The notes beneath the pieces are model-generated. The model did not search any database. It was not told the DNA's origin and worked only from the letters and a program-made list of their open reading frames with translations. From an uncultured Lachnospiraceae bacterium (GTDB lineage: Bacteria; Bacillota; Clostridia; Lachnospirales; Lachnospiraceae), in contig USDI01000038.1 of NCBI GenBank assembly GCA_900553305.1, positions 1-14,803 on the forward strand: a stretch of DNA of 14,803 bases, written 5' to 3'. This document shows positions 1-7,573 of this stretch, piece by piece. Numbering within the stretch: position 1 is the stretch's first letter; each line of letters opens with the position of its first letter. Made by a program: the position numbers and the translations under genes.

Positions 1-1
1 A

Positions 2-1021
2 GACATGAATATACGCTATCTTGTGTCAACAGGAATTGTGAAGCGTGCCGGACGAGGGATTATGTTGTCACCAGAGTATCATGCAATGGCTGTTGAACTC
101 TCCCAAAATGTAGTAAGTACAGAACCTTTAAAAGAACGTCTGATACGATTGTGTAATGGGGCACCACTTCCAACGGATAATGAGGATATGGCATCCAAGG
201 TTTTGCATGAAATAATTACTGAACTTAATCATTATAAGATTTCCTATGAAATGCCTGATATTCCACTTGATTCAGCAAAGAACATAAACCTTGTAAGAAA
301 TATACTAAAAAGAAATATTGACAAGTATAAGGAAGAACAATATGCTGTCAGACAGGCTGATGAATGGAAAGAGATTTATGAATATATGAATTTACTTATC
401 GTTAACAATGGTAGGGAGATGGAACTTAGCGATGATTATTCCATAAAAGTTCCGAAATCCGAGGCAGCGGCATATCTTGAATGGGTATTGTGGAGAGCAT
501 TTTTGGCTATAGATCATACAGTGAGTAAACCGTATGAAGCAAGGGGATTTAATATAGATCAGGACTACCTCCCGATAGGTACGGCACCGGGCGGTAGACC
601 GGATATGATATTTGAATTTGAAGATTATTTTATAGTTGTTGAGGTTACAATGTCAACAAATTCAAGACAGGAAGCTATGGAGGGTGAGCCCGTGCGAAGA
701 CATGTAGCGGATCTTGTTATGAAAAGCGCAAAGCCTGTCTATGGCGTATTTATAGCAAACAAAATAGATTCCAATACAGCCGAAACATTTAGAATTGGTG
801 TTTGGTATAATCAAAAGGATGAAAGACTTGCACTTAAGATTGTTCCATTTACATTGCAACAATTTTCGGAATATTTCAAATATATGTTTGTTAGTAGAAA
901 TAACTCACCGATGTATTTCTTGAATTTGTTTGAAAAGTGTTTTTCATCTAAGGAGTCAAAAGTGGGACCGGAGTGGAAACAGTCTATTGGTGAAATTGTA
1001 GCGTCGAGCATTAAGTCATAG
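2..1021 (+). CDS. AlwI-family type II restriction endonuclease, 5'-truncated by the window
   Basis: This is the C-terminal part of an endonuclease that cuts DNA near a short non-palindromic site. The frame is open to the left edge. The first Met visible is at position 5, but family members are usually well over 450 residues and only about 338 are present, so the N-terminal recognition part probably lies outside. Numbering from that Met, a PD-(D/E)xK-like core is visible: helix Glu residues E153/E159, then GGRPD (196-200), then VVEVT (211-215), where a Thr replaces the usual Lys. The family-typical segment RQEAMEGEPVRRH follows at 221-233. No methyltransferase lies downstream, so any modification partner must be upstream. 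The gene is visibly more AT-rich than the housekeeping genes to its right, which suggests transfer. Family assignment rests on recognising the catalytic segment. The exact recognition sequence, and whether it cuts one or both strands, cannot be read here. Confidence 0.82.
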   Translation, partial: DMNIRYLVSTGIVKRAGRGIMLSPEYHAMAVELSQNVVSTEPLKERLIRLCNGAPLPTDNEDMASKVLHEIITELNHYKISYEMPDIPLDSAKNINLVRNILKRNIDKYKEEQYAVRQADEWKEIYEYMNLLIVNNGREMELSDDYSIKVPKSEAAAYLEWVLWRAFLAIDHTVSKPYEARGFNIDQDYLPIGTAPGGRPDMIFEFEDYFIVVEVTMSTNSRQEAMEGEPVRRHVADLVMKSAKPVYGVFIANKIDSNTAETFRIGVWYNQKDERLALKIVPFTLQQFSEYFKYMFVSRNNSPMYFLNLFEKCFSSKESKVGPEWKQSIGEIVASSIKS

Positions 1022-1062
1022 AGAAGCTGAGATGAACAAGACTGACAAGAAGTTCGGGCGTC

Positions 1063-1103
1063 AAAAAGCAACCTCCCTATGCTAAAGGGATAGGTTGCTT
1101 TTT
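1063..1103. terminator. Bidirectional rho-independent terminator between convergent genes
   Basis: The arm AAAAAGCAACCT pairs with AGGTTGCTTTTT, and an inner CCC/GGG pairing is possible. The stem ends in a T run on both strands. It lies between the stop of the restriction endonuclease gene and the stop of the convergent DUF885 gene, so it can end transcription from both sides. Confidence 0.88.
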
Positions 1104-1108
1104 AATCG

Positions 1109-2980
1109 TCAACTCTGTTTTTCCAGATATTGTTTTTCTAATTGTTCACCCAGCGAGCGGAAGTCCGACGGCCCCGTTTCCAGTACAAATTTATGAAACC
1201 GGTAATCACTATAATCCGTTCCCCACAGTTCCTCTGCCTGTTGTTTCAGGGAGAGAAACTCCAGATATCCGAGATAGTATTTCAGATAATTACAGGGCTC
1301 CTCTACGAGATATTCGTAGATTGTCTCTGCATTTGTATGCTGGCCAAGTCCCAGATTTTCAAGAAACCGTCCGATCTGTTCCGGTGTGGCTCCATCATAA
1401 TGAATGGCAATATCCATGTAGGAATACAGGCACAGATGCAGGTTGCGGTTCAACCGGCAGGCCTCAATGTACGCGGCGGTTTCTTCGTTTTTTGTCAACT
1501 CTGCAGCATAGCCGTAGGATAAGTTTTCCACATAAACCGCCCAGCCTTCCACAAATCCTCCATAATGCAGCAGGGAGCGGATACTGGAAGCATTTTGCTG
1601 ATTTAGGAAACTCTGACTGTAAACAGTCTGGTACAGATGACCAGGATACCCTTCATGGGCCAGGGTGGTATACAGGATGAGATCATCGGTAATATTTGGT
1701 TCGTTCAGATAAATGGTGTTGTGCTGCAGATCATCGATGGGAGGCGTGAGGTAATACGCCGGACTGCTGTAGGCCTCCATGGATGGCGAAACCATTTTCA
1801 ACTCACAGGCGATGGGATTATTTTCACCTTCATGCTCATGCCCGTCTTTGTTCTCAGAAATGCAGGTAAGCTTCGGAAAATCGGATTCCATCTGTTTCTG
1901 AAGATCAGCAAGTATGGCATCGGACAGCTCATATAAAGTGTCCGATGACCCCGCAGAAGTCAGCGAAAAGTCTTTAGAGGATACCTTAAGCAGTCTGGGA
2001 TGGTCCTTTACGAGATCACGAAGTGCATGGAAGTTCTCCTGATAATCTTTTTCAAGGAGCCTCCGGATTTCCGGAATACTCCGGCTGCTTCCGGTTGTCT
2101 GGGAGAGCAGATATGTGTAGTATTCTTTTCCTTCCGGATAATAACACAGCCCGTAAGGGTTTGTTCCCGTTCCTTTTAAAACAAGAAAAGCATCGCCGAC
2201 TTTTTCATAGGCAGGAGCCATCACGGTAGTAAGCAGCAGGTTATTTTTGTCGATGTACGGCTGTTTTTCTTCCTCGGTGATGATTCCGTCAGACACAAGA
2301 CCATTGAGGCGTTCGGTAAACGTCTGCTGCAGGAAATGGCTGCCATCTTTAAGGAGGACAGGATCCATAATGGAATCACACTGTTCGATGACGTTGTCTG
2401 CGGAAGTGTCCGACATGAAGAGGCCGGCAGAGGATTTTTCCTGTTCGTACTGAATGAGCGCATCAAAATAGGTTCCGGTCTGTTCAAGAATCCCAAGATA
2501 ATCCTCCACGTCCTTCTTGGTGCGGAAGGTGTAGTCAGCGAGCAGAACCGGAAGTCCGGAAACCATGCCGGAGGAGGGAGATAACGGATCTGTGTAGTAG
2601 GCAAAATCCGCGCCCTCCAAAGTAAGGGCAAGAAACCGGTCAAATAACAGATAGGCATACCGGTCCTGTGGATTCAGCTTTTGAGGATCAATCCGGGAAA
2701 GACGGCGTTGCCATTCAGTGACCTGGGTTCTGGTATCACCATCCGTAAAGGAAGATGGCAGGATGGGATCACCGGATAATCCATAGTTTTCCGGATGGGC
2801 GAGGGTGTAGTGCAGATTTATGATGTTGCCGCTCAATTCGGTATAGAGAAGATCATGGGAAAGCTGCTCAAACTGTCTTTCATCTTTTGTCCCATACAGG
2901 TAAAGGCAGAGAACAACGGAAAGGGTGGAAATCAGAGAAAAAGTAAGAATCCGTAATTTACGGGAGAACTTCAGTTTCAT
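1109..2980 (-). CDS. DUF885 family protein, putative membrane-anchored zinc metallopeptidase
   Basis: Encodes 623 residues from the chosen start. DUF885 proteins are poorly characterised and are inferred to be metallopeptidases from a gluzincin-like motif. Seen here: HEGYPGH at about 442-448 and a downstream EGWAVY segment at about 478, which fit a zinc site with a third Glu ligand. The N-terminus is basic (MKLKFSRKLR), followed by a hydrophobic stretch at about 10-29. No good lipobox is present, because the Cys is preceded by Leu, so a signal anchor is more likely than a lipoprotein. The frame is open to a Met 32 codons further up (3076). I prefer the internal Met because the extension is a second hydrophobic stretch, a GGAG lies 10 bases before it, and a TATACT box (3016-3011) falls inside the extension. 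The gene is monocistronic, divergent from the transketolase operon. The substrate is unknown. Confidence 0.85.
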   Translation of the reverse strand: MKLKFSRKLRILTFSLISTLSVVLCLYLYGTKDERQFEQLSHDLLYTELSGNIINLHYTLAHPENYGLSGDPILPSSFTDGDTRTQVTEWQRRLSRIDPQKLNPQDRYAYLLFDRFLALTLEGADFAYYTDPLSPSSGMVSGLPVLLADYTFRTKKDVEDYLGILEQTGTYFDALIQYEQEKSSAGLFMSDTSADNVIEQCDSIMDPVLLKDGSHFLQQTFTERLNGLVSDGIITEEEKQPYIDKNNLLLTTVMAPAYEKVGDAFLVLKGTGTNPYGLCYYPEGKEYYTYLLSQTTGSSRSIPEIRRLLEKDYQENFHALRDLVKDHPRLLKVSSKDFSLTSAGSSDTLYELSDAILADLQKQMESDFPKLTCISENKDGHEHEGENNPIACELKMVSPSMEAYSSPAYYLTPPIDDLQHNTIYLNEPNITDDLILYTTLAHEGYPGHLYQTVYSQSFLNQQNASSIRSLLHYGGFVEGWAVYVENLSYGYAAELTKNEETAAYIEACRLNRNLHLCLYSYMDIAIHYDGATPEQIGRFLENLGLGQHTNAETIYEYLVEEPCNYLKYYLGYLEFLSLKQQAEELWGTDYSDYRFHKFVLETGPSDFRSLGEQLEKQYLEKQS

Positions 2981-3086
2981 GCAAAATTTGCTCCAACAGA
3001 TGCTCTCTACAGTATATGTGCGGGAAAAAAGAAAAAGTACCCGAAAAATTAGCAATATCTGAAAACTATTTAGCATCTTTGTTGTA

Positions 3087-3115
3087 TAGACGCTATTTTT
3101 GATTTGTGATACGAT
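3087..3115 (+). promoter_or_regulatory. Predicted extended -10 promoter of the transketolase operon
   Basis: TAGACG (3087-3092) and TACGAT (3110-3115) are 17 bp apart, and a TG one base before the -10 makes it an extended -10 promoter. This leaves a leader of about 50 nt ending in AGGAG (3159-3163) before the ATG at 3172. It is predicted by eye from consensus only. Confidence 0.5.
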
Positions 3116-3171
3116 GTAACTGTTCGGAGTTTCCGGACCGTTACCAATAAAAGAAAATAGGAGAGGAAAAT

Positions 3172-4014
3172 ATGAACAATTTAGAGCTTAAGAAAATTGC
3201 GAACAATGTGCGTAAGGGCATTGTAACGTCAGTACACAGCGCTAAGGCCGGTCATCCGGGCGGTTCTTTATCCGCGGCTGACATTTTTACTTATTTATAT
3301 TTTGAAGAAATGAATATTGATCCGAAGAATCCCAAGATGGAAAACAGAGATCGTTTCGTTTTATCGAAAGGCCATACAGCACCCGGTTTATACTCTGCAC
3401 TTGCAAACAGAGGTTATTTCCCGGTAGAAGAACTGACAACTCTGCGTAAATTAGGCTCTCGTCTTCAGGGACATCCCTGTATGCAGGATACTCCCGGAGT
3501 AGATATGAGCAGCGGCTCTCTCGGACAGGGAATTTCTGCAGCAGCCGGTATGGCACTCTCTGCAAAATTAGATAACAAGGATTTCCGTGTATACACGTTA
3601 CTTGGTGATGGCGAGATCCAGGAAGGACAGGTTTGGGAAGCATCCATGTTTGCCGGTTTCCGCAAGCTTGACAATCTGGTTGTCATCGTTGACAACAATG
3701 GATTACAGATCGATGGTCCTGTCGATCAGGTATGTTCTCCTTACCCGATTGATAAGAAGTTCGAGGCATTCAACTTCCATGTGATTAACATTGATGCACA
3801 TGATTTTGATCAGATCCGTGCAGCCTTTAAGGAAGCAAGGCAAACCAAGGGTATGCCGACCGCAATTATTGCTCACAGCGTTAAGGGCAAGGGTGTTTCC
3901 TTTATGGAGAATAATGTAAGCTGGCATGGTACGGCGCCGAACGATGAGCAGTATGCCGTAGCAATGGCAGATTTAGAGAAAATTGACGAAGAACTGGCAA
4001 AGGAGGAAGCATAA
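3172..4014 (+). CDS. Transketolase, N-terminal (thiamine diphosphate-binding) subunit
   Basis: This 280-residue protein is the first half of a split transketolase. With the next gene product it moves two-carbon units between sugar phosphates in the non-oxidative pentose phosphate pathway in the cytosol. Visible landmarks are GHPGG (27-31), KGHTAPG (67-72) and the thiamine diphosphate/metal motif starting at GDG (145-147) and ending at DNN (174-176). The length matches split N-subunits and is less than half of a fused transketolase (about 650 residues). The start is supported by AGGAGAGG 5-13 bases upstream. The gene leads an operon with its C-subunit and rpe; its stop codon directly abuts the next ATG, so translational coupling is likely. 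DXS was considered, but the motif spacing and the split layout fit transketolase. Confidence 0.96.
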   Translation: MNNLELKKIANNVRKGIVTSVHSAKAGHPGGSLSAADIFTYLYFEEMNIDPKNPKMENRDRFVLSKGHTAPGLYSALANRGYFPVEELTTLRKLGSRLQGHPCMQDTPGVDMSSGSLGQGISAAAGMALSAKLDNKDFRVYTLLGDGEIQEGQVWEASMFAGFRKLDNLVVIVDNNGLQIDGPVDQVCSPYPIDKKFEAFNFHVINIDAHDFDQIRAAFKEARQTKGMPTAIIAHSVKGKGVSFMENNVSWHGTAPNDEQYAVAMADLEKIDEELAKEEA

Positions 4015-4959
4015 ATGGCAGAGGTTAAGAAGATTGCAACCAGAGAAAGCTATGGTAATGCATTAGTAGAACTCGGTGCAGAGAATCCCAATGTTGTAGT
4101 TTTAGATGCTGACCTTGCAGCAGCAACCAAGACAGGCATGTTTAAGAAAGCATACCCGGACAGACATATTGATTGTGGTATCGCAGAATGTAATATGATG
4201 GGAGTGGCAGCAGGACTTGCTACGACCGGTAAAATTCCTTTTGTCAGCAGTTTTGCAATGTTTGCAGCAGGAAGAGCATTTGAACAGGTTCGTAACTCCG
4301 TAGGTTACCCTCATCTGAATGTAAAGATCGGAGCAACCCACGCCGGTATTACCGTAGGCGAAGATGGAGCAACCCATCAGTGTAATGAGGATATTGCATT
4401 AATGAGAACGATCCCCGGTATGGTTGTTATGTGTCCTGCAGATGATGTGGAAGCAAAAGCAGCCGTTAAGGCAGCAGCAGAATACGAAGGTCCGGTATAT
4501 CTTCGTTTCGGACGTGCAGCCTGTCCGGTAATCAATGACAGACCGGATTATAAATTTGAAATCGGCAAGGGCAATGTAGTACGTGAAGGTTCTGATGTTA
4601 CAATCGTAGCAACCGGTATCTGTGTAGGCAATGCACTGGAAGCAGCAGAAATGCTTGCAGCAGATGGCATCAGCGCAGAGGTGATTAACATCTGTACCAT
4701 TAAGCCGTTAGATGAAGAACTGATTGTGAAGTCTGCAAAGAAGACCGGCAAGGTAGTTACCGCAGAAGAGCATTCCGTAATTGGCGGACTTGGAAGTGCC
4801 GTTTGTGATGCGCTCTGCAAATCCTATCCGGTTCCGGTTAAGAAGATCGGTATGCAGGATACCTTTGGCGAATCCGGTTCTGCAGCAGCCCTCGTAGAAA
4901 AGTATCAGTTAGATGGCAAGGGCATTTATGCACAGGTTAAAGAGTTTTTAAATAAGTAG
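4015..4959 (+). CDS. Transketolase, C-terminal (pyrimidine-binding) subunit
   Basis: This 314-residue protein supplies the pyrimidine-binding and C-terminal domains that complete the transketolase active site at the interface with the N-subunit. The catalytic Glu that activates thiamine diphosphate is E58 in GIAECNM. The nearby segments SSFAMFAAGRAFEQVR and GATHAGITVGEDGATHQ are typical of the family. The C-terminal transketolase domain occupies roughly residues 185-305. The ATG follows the previous TAA with no spacer, and the ribosome binding site AGGAGG lies inside the last codons of the upstream gene, which enforces balanced expression of the two halves. The rpe gene follows 30 bases later. 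Confidence 0.96.
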   Translation: MAEVKKIATRESYGNALVELGAENPNVVVLDADLAAATKTGMFKKAYPDRHIDCGIAECNMMGVAAGLATTGKIPFVSSFAMFAAGRAFEQVRNSVGYPHLNVKIGATHAGITVGEDGATHQCNEDIALMRTIPGMVVMCPADDVEAKAAVKAAAEYEGPVYLRFGRAACPVINDRPDYKFEIGKGNVVREGSDVTIVATGICVGNALEAAEMLAADGISAEVINICTIKPLDEELIVKSAKKTGKVVTAEEHSVIGGLGSAVCDALCKSYPVPVKKIGMQDTFGESGSAAALVEKYQLDGKGIYAQVKEFLNK

Positions 4960-4989
4960 TAACGATTATTTTCCGTCTGGAGGAAAGAC

Positions 4990-5667
4990 ATGTATATATT
5001 AGCGCCATCCTTACTGGCAGCAGATTTTACAAAACTGGGTGAACAGATTAAAGAAACAGAACGATGTGGAGCACAATTTCTTCATATCGATGTCATGGAC
5101 GGGATTTTTGTACCCAGTATCTCCTTCGGGATGCCGCTGATTGAATCCATCCGGCCGGTTACGAAACAGTTTTTTGATGTACATCTGATGATTGTAGAAC
5201 CGGAGCGTTACATTCAGGAATTCGTGGATTGCGGAGCAGATGGGATTACCTTTCATCTTGAAGCCACGAAGGATCCGCAGAAGGTGATTGACAGGATTCA
5301 TAAGGCAGGAGCGAAAGCCGGGATCTCCATTAAACCGGGGACTCCGTTAGAAGAGGTTTATCCTTATCTGTCCAAGGTGGAAATGATTTTGATTATGAGT
5401 GTAGAGCCAGGATTTGGCGGACAGAGCTTCCTTCCGGAGGCTTTCGGACGAATTCGGAAAACACGGGAATATCTGGACAGGCATCAGTTGGCAGCCCGTC
5501 TTGAAGTAGATGGCGGTATTGGCAAGAAGAATGTCCGTGAAGTAATGGCAGCCGGTGCCGATGTATTTGTCGCAGGCAGCGCAGTATTTCGCAAGCGCAG
5601 CATCGAAGAAAATATCCGCAGATTCCACGATGCATTTGAAGGAAAACCGGAAGAATTGAACGATTAA
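4990..5667 (+). CDS. rpe: Ribulose-phosphate 3-epimerase
   Basis: Interconverts ribulose 5-phosphate and xylulose 5-phosphate, supplying a donor for the adjacent transketolase. The 225-residue TIM barrel has the usual length. Metal and catalytic residues are in place: H32 and D34 in HIDVMDG, H65 in DVHLMIVEP, and D174 in LEVDGGIG. D34 and D174 are expected to be the acid/base pair. The phosphate-binding loop region is marked by MSVEPGFGGQ (136-145). TGGAGG lies 6 bases before the ATG, which fixes the start. It is the last gene of the three-gene pentose phosphate operon and is followed at once by a terminator. Confidence 0.97.
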   Translation: MYILAPSLLAADFTKLGEQIKETERCGAQFLHIDVMDGIFVPSISFGMPLIESIRPVTKQFFDVHLMIVEPERYIQEFVDCGADGITFHLEATKDPQKVIDRIHKAGAKAGISIKPGTPLEEVYPYLSKVEMILIMSVEPGFGGQSFLPEAFGRIRKTREYLDRHQLAARLEVDGGIGKKNVREVMAAGADVFVAGSAVFRKRSIEENIRRFHDAFEGKPEELND

Positions 5668-5670
5668 ATG

Positions 5671-5708
5671 ACGAAGCAGTATCATTCTATGTAGTGATGC
5701 TGCTTCGT
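5671..5708 (+). terminator. Terminator hairpin after rpe
   Basis: ACGAAGCAGTATCA pairs with TGATGCTGCTTCGT over 14 bp (one T-G wobble) around a 10-base loop. It begins 3 bases after the rpe stop. The tail (TTCTTACTTT) is only moderately T-rich, so termination may be incomplete. Confidence 0.75.
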
Positions 5709-5721
5709 TTCTTACTTTATA

Positions 5722-5880
5722 GGAAATTCTGTTACTGTTCACACAGCAGCCAGACACTTGCTGTCAGGCTGCGTAAGAACATGATTCAGGAGTGAGCAGG
5801 TTCCTTTTGCGAAGCAAAACTTCAAATGAGCCTGCGAATCGTTACTGGAACGAGGTACGAGTGAACAGTAATGAAATTCC
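5722..5880. repeat. Palindrome-bounded, multi-hairpin intergenic element (possible repeat family or structured RNA)
   Basis: A 159-bp non-coding block in the rpe-map spacer. Its ends pair: TTACTGTTCAC (5732-5742) is the perfect reverse complement of GTGAACAGTAA (5861-5871), extended outward by GGAAATTC (5722-5729) with GAAATTCC (5873-5880), one mismatch. Inside are two hairpins. Hairpin A is GCAGCC/GGCTGC (5746-5751 with 5767-5772), continued by GACA/TGTC across one A-A mismatch. Hairpin B is GATTC/GAATC (5783-5787 with 5836-5840), GCAGG/CCTGC (5796-5800 with 5831-5835) and TTTTGC/GCAAAA (5805-5810 with 5814-5819). A second TTACTG (5842-5847) competes for the 3' CAGTAA. Together this is a three-way-junction fold. 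No open frame with coding character and no obvious target-site duplication were seen. Whether it is transcribed is unknown. Confidence 0.7.
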
Positions 5881-5905
5881 GCTGCACAGCACTTAGCGAA
5901 AAAGG

Positions 5906-5935
5906 TTGTTTAAACATAAGCAGTCGTGCTATGAT
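5906..5935 (+). promoter_or_regulatory. Predicted extended -10 promoter of the map operon
   Basis: TTGTTT (5906-5911), an 18-bp spacer, then TATGAT (5930-5935) preceded by TG plus one base (5927-5929). It lies just downstream of the palindromic element and leaves a leader of about 65 nt, with a small hairpin TGGCA/TGCCA (5960-5972), before the map start. Consensus match only. Confidence 0.5.
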
Positions 5936-6007
5936 TACATTTGGGATTTCAGGCACATCTGGCATACTGCCAATAAAAAGTGAATAGAGGAAAAGAAGGT
6001 AAAGAAA

Positions 6008-6880
6008 ATGGAAAAGATAGGAAGAAATGATCCCTGCTGGTGTGGCAGTGGCAAAAAGTATAAGACCTGTCATATGGCAATGGATGAAAAGATTCATCAT
6101 TATGAACTGATGGGACATATTGTTCCGACACATGATATGTTAAAGACCGCAGAGCAGATCGAAGGAATCCGCGAAAGCAGTAAAATCAATGTGGCTGTTC
6201 TGGACGCTGTGGGAGAGATGATCGGACCAGGTGTAACCACACAGGAAATTGATGATCTGGTACATTCCATGACGGTTCGTATGGGAGGAATTCCGGCTCC
6301 TTTGAATTATGAAGGATTTCCGAAGAGCGTATGTACGTCCATTAATGAAGTCGTCTGCCATGGAATTCCGACACCGGACCGCGTGTTACAGGAGGGCGAT
6401 ATTGTCAATGTCGATGTATCCACCATTTACCGGGGATATTTCTCTGACTCTTCCAGAATGTATTGTATCGGAGAAGTAAGCGAAGAAAAGAAGAAGCTTG
6501 TTCAGGTAACCAGGGAATGTGTCGATCTGGGGCTTACGATGGTGAAACCATGGAATTTCCTGGGTGACATGGCACAGGTTATCAACGATCATGCCAAGGA
6601 AAACGGCTACAGTATCGTGGTAGAAATCGGTGGACACGGAGTAGGACTGGAATTCCACGAGGAACCGTTTGTCAGCTATGTGACGAAGGCAGGAACGGAA
6701 ATGCTGATGGTTCCCGGAATGGTATTCACGATTGAACCGATGGTGAATGCAGGAACAAGCGAGATTTATATTGATGAAAAGGACGGCTGGACGGTTTATA
6801 CACAGGATGGCAAGCCTTCCGCACAGTGGGAAGTTACCGTTGCAGTTACCAATGATGGTTATGAAGTTCTGACCTGGTAA
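6008..6880 (+). CDS. map: Methionine aminopeptidase, type I, with N-terminal SEC-C zinc motif
   Basis: Removes the initiator methionine from nascent proteins in the cytosol. Residues 1-22 form a SEC-C metal-binding motif with C10, C12, C21 and H22 (CWCGSGKKYKTCH). The catalytic pita-bread fold follows from about residue 45. The five metal ligands are D136, D147, H210, E243 and E275, and the conserved substrate-side His is H118 (CHGIP). At 290 residues it is longer than the basic about 250-residue enzyme because of the SEC-C extension, which in relatives is thought to aid ribosome association. That role is knowledge of the family, not visible here. AGAAGG lies 8 bases before the ATG. It starts a same-strand gene run with the HAD phosphatase, prmA and rsmE. 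Confidence 0.96.
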   Translation: MEKIGRNDPCWCGSGKKYKTCHMAMDEKIHHYELMGHIVPTHDMLKTAEQIEGIRESSKINVAVLDAVGEMIGPGVTTQEIDDLVHSMTVRMGGIPAPLNYEGFPKSVCTSINEVVCHGIPTPDRVLQEGDIVNVDVSTIYRGYFSDSSRMYCIGEVSEEKKKLVQVTRECVDLGLTMVKPWNFLGDMAQVINDHAKENGYSIVVEIGGHGVGLEFHEEPFVSYVTKAGTEMLMVPGMVFTIEPMVNAGTSEIYIDEKDGWTVYTQDGKPSAQWEVTVAVTNDGYEVLTW

Positions 6881-6907
6881 ACAATAGAAAGAAAATGGAG
6901 AGAAATC

Positions 6908-7558
6908 ATGTATCAGTTGGCAATTTTTGATATGGATGGAACCATTCTGAATACGCTGGAGGATCTGAAAATCAGCATCAACCATGCACTTGTCGAAAAC
7001 GGATTCCCAGAACGGACATTTGAAGAGGTCCGCCGGTTTGTAGGAAACGGCACACAGAAGCTGGTGGAGCGGAGTGTTCCGGAGGGCACAGGCGAAGAAA
7101 AGCAGCAGAAGGTGCTCGCAAGCTTTGATGAATACTATGCAATACATTGTGCAGATTATACGAAACCTTATGAGGGAATTGTCGAAGCCCTTCAGGAATT
7201 GAAGAAAAGAAACATAAAAACAGCAGTCGTATCGAACAAACCGGATTATGGAGTACAGTCTTTGTGTGAAAAATACTTTGAAGGATTATTTGACTTCCCG
7301 GTCGGAATGAAAGAGGGCATGCGGAAAAAGCCTGCTCCGGATGCGGTATTACAGGTGCTTAAGCATTTTGAGGCCACAAAGGAAAAAGCTGTCTTTATCG
7401 GGGATTCGGACGTGGATGTGCAGACCGCGTTGAATGCGCATCTTACCTGTGTTGGTGTAACATGGGGCTTCCGCGACAGGGAAGTGTTGGAAAACGCCGG
7501 TGCAAAGATTATTGTGGATGATACGGAAGAAATGCTGAAAGAAATTTTGGCTGGATAA
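6908..7558 (+). CDS. HAD-superfamily phosphatase, phosphoglycolate phosphatase-like
   Basis: A 216-residue HAD hydrolase of the type with a helical cap inserted after motif I. Motif I is DMDGT, with nucleophile D8 and acid/base D10. The cap spans roughly 15-85. Motif II is S109 in VVSNK, motif III is the Lys in KKPAPD (140-145), and motif IV is GDSDVD (165-170) with D166 and D170. The segment FIGDSDVDVQTALNA and the VTWGFRD tail resemble phosphoglycolate phosphatases (Gph/PpaX type). The exact substrate is not readable from sequence, so phosphoglycolate or pyrophosphate is only a family-based guess. It starts 27 bases after map behind ATGGAGAG, and prmA follows after 15 bases, so co-transcription is likely. 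Confidence 0.9.
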   Translation: MYQLAIFDMDGTILNTLEDLKISINHALVENGFPERTFEEVRRFVGNGTQKLVERSVPEGTGEEKQQKVLASFDEYYAIHCADYTKPYEGIVEALQELKKRNIKTAVVSNKPDYGVQSLCEKYFEGLFDFPVGMKEGMRKKPAPDAVLQVLKHFEATKEKAVFIGDSDVDVQTALNAHLTCVGVTWGFRDREVLENAGAKIIVDDTEEMLKEILAG

Positions 7559-7573
7559 TAGGAGACGGATTTC

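Noticed and set aside
3172..4959. 1-deoxy-D-xylulose-5-phosphate synthase
   Set aside because: The split into 280 and 314 residues, the motif details and the adjacent rpe fit transketolase instead.
5722..5880. MITE or insertion-sequence remnant
   Set aside because: Inverted ends are present, but I saw no flanking target-site duplication and no transposase fragment, so mobility is not claimed.
6386..7147. Minus-strand open frame of 253 codons opposite map and the HAD gene
   Set aside because: It spans two well-supported plus-strand genes, is Cys/His-rich with a low-quality composition, and has no family signature.
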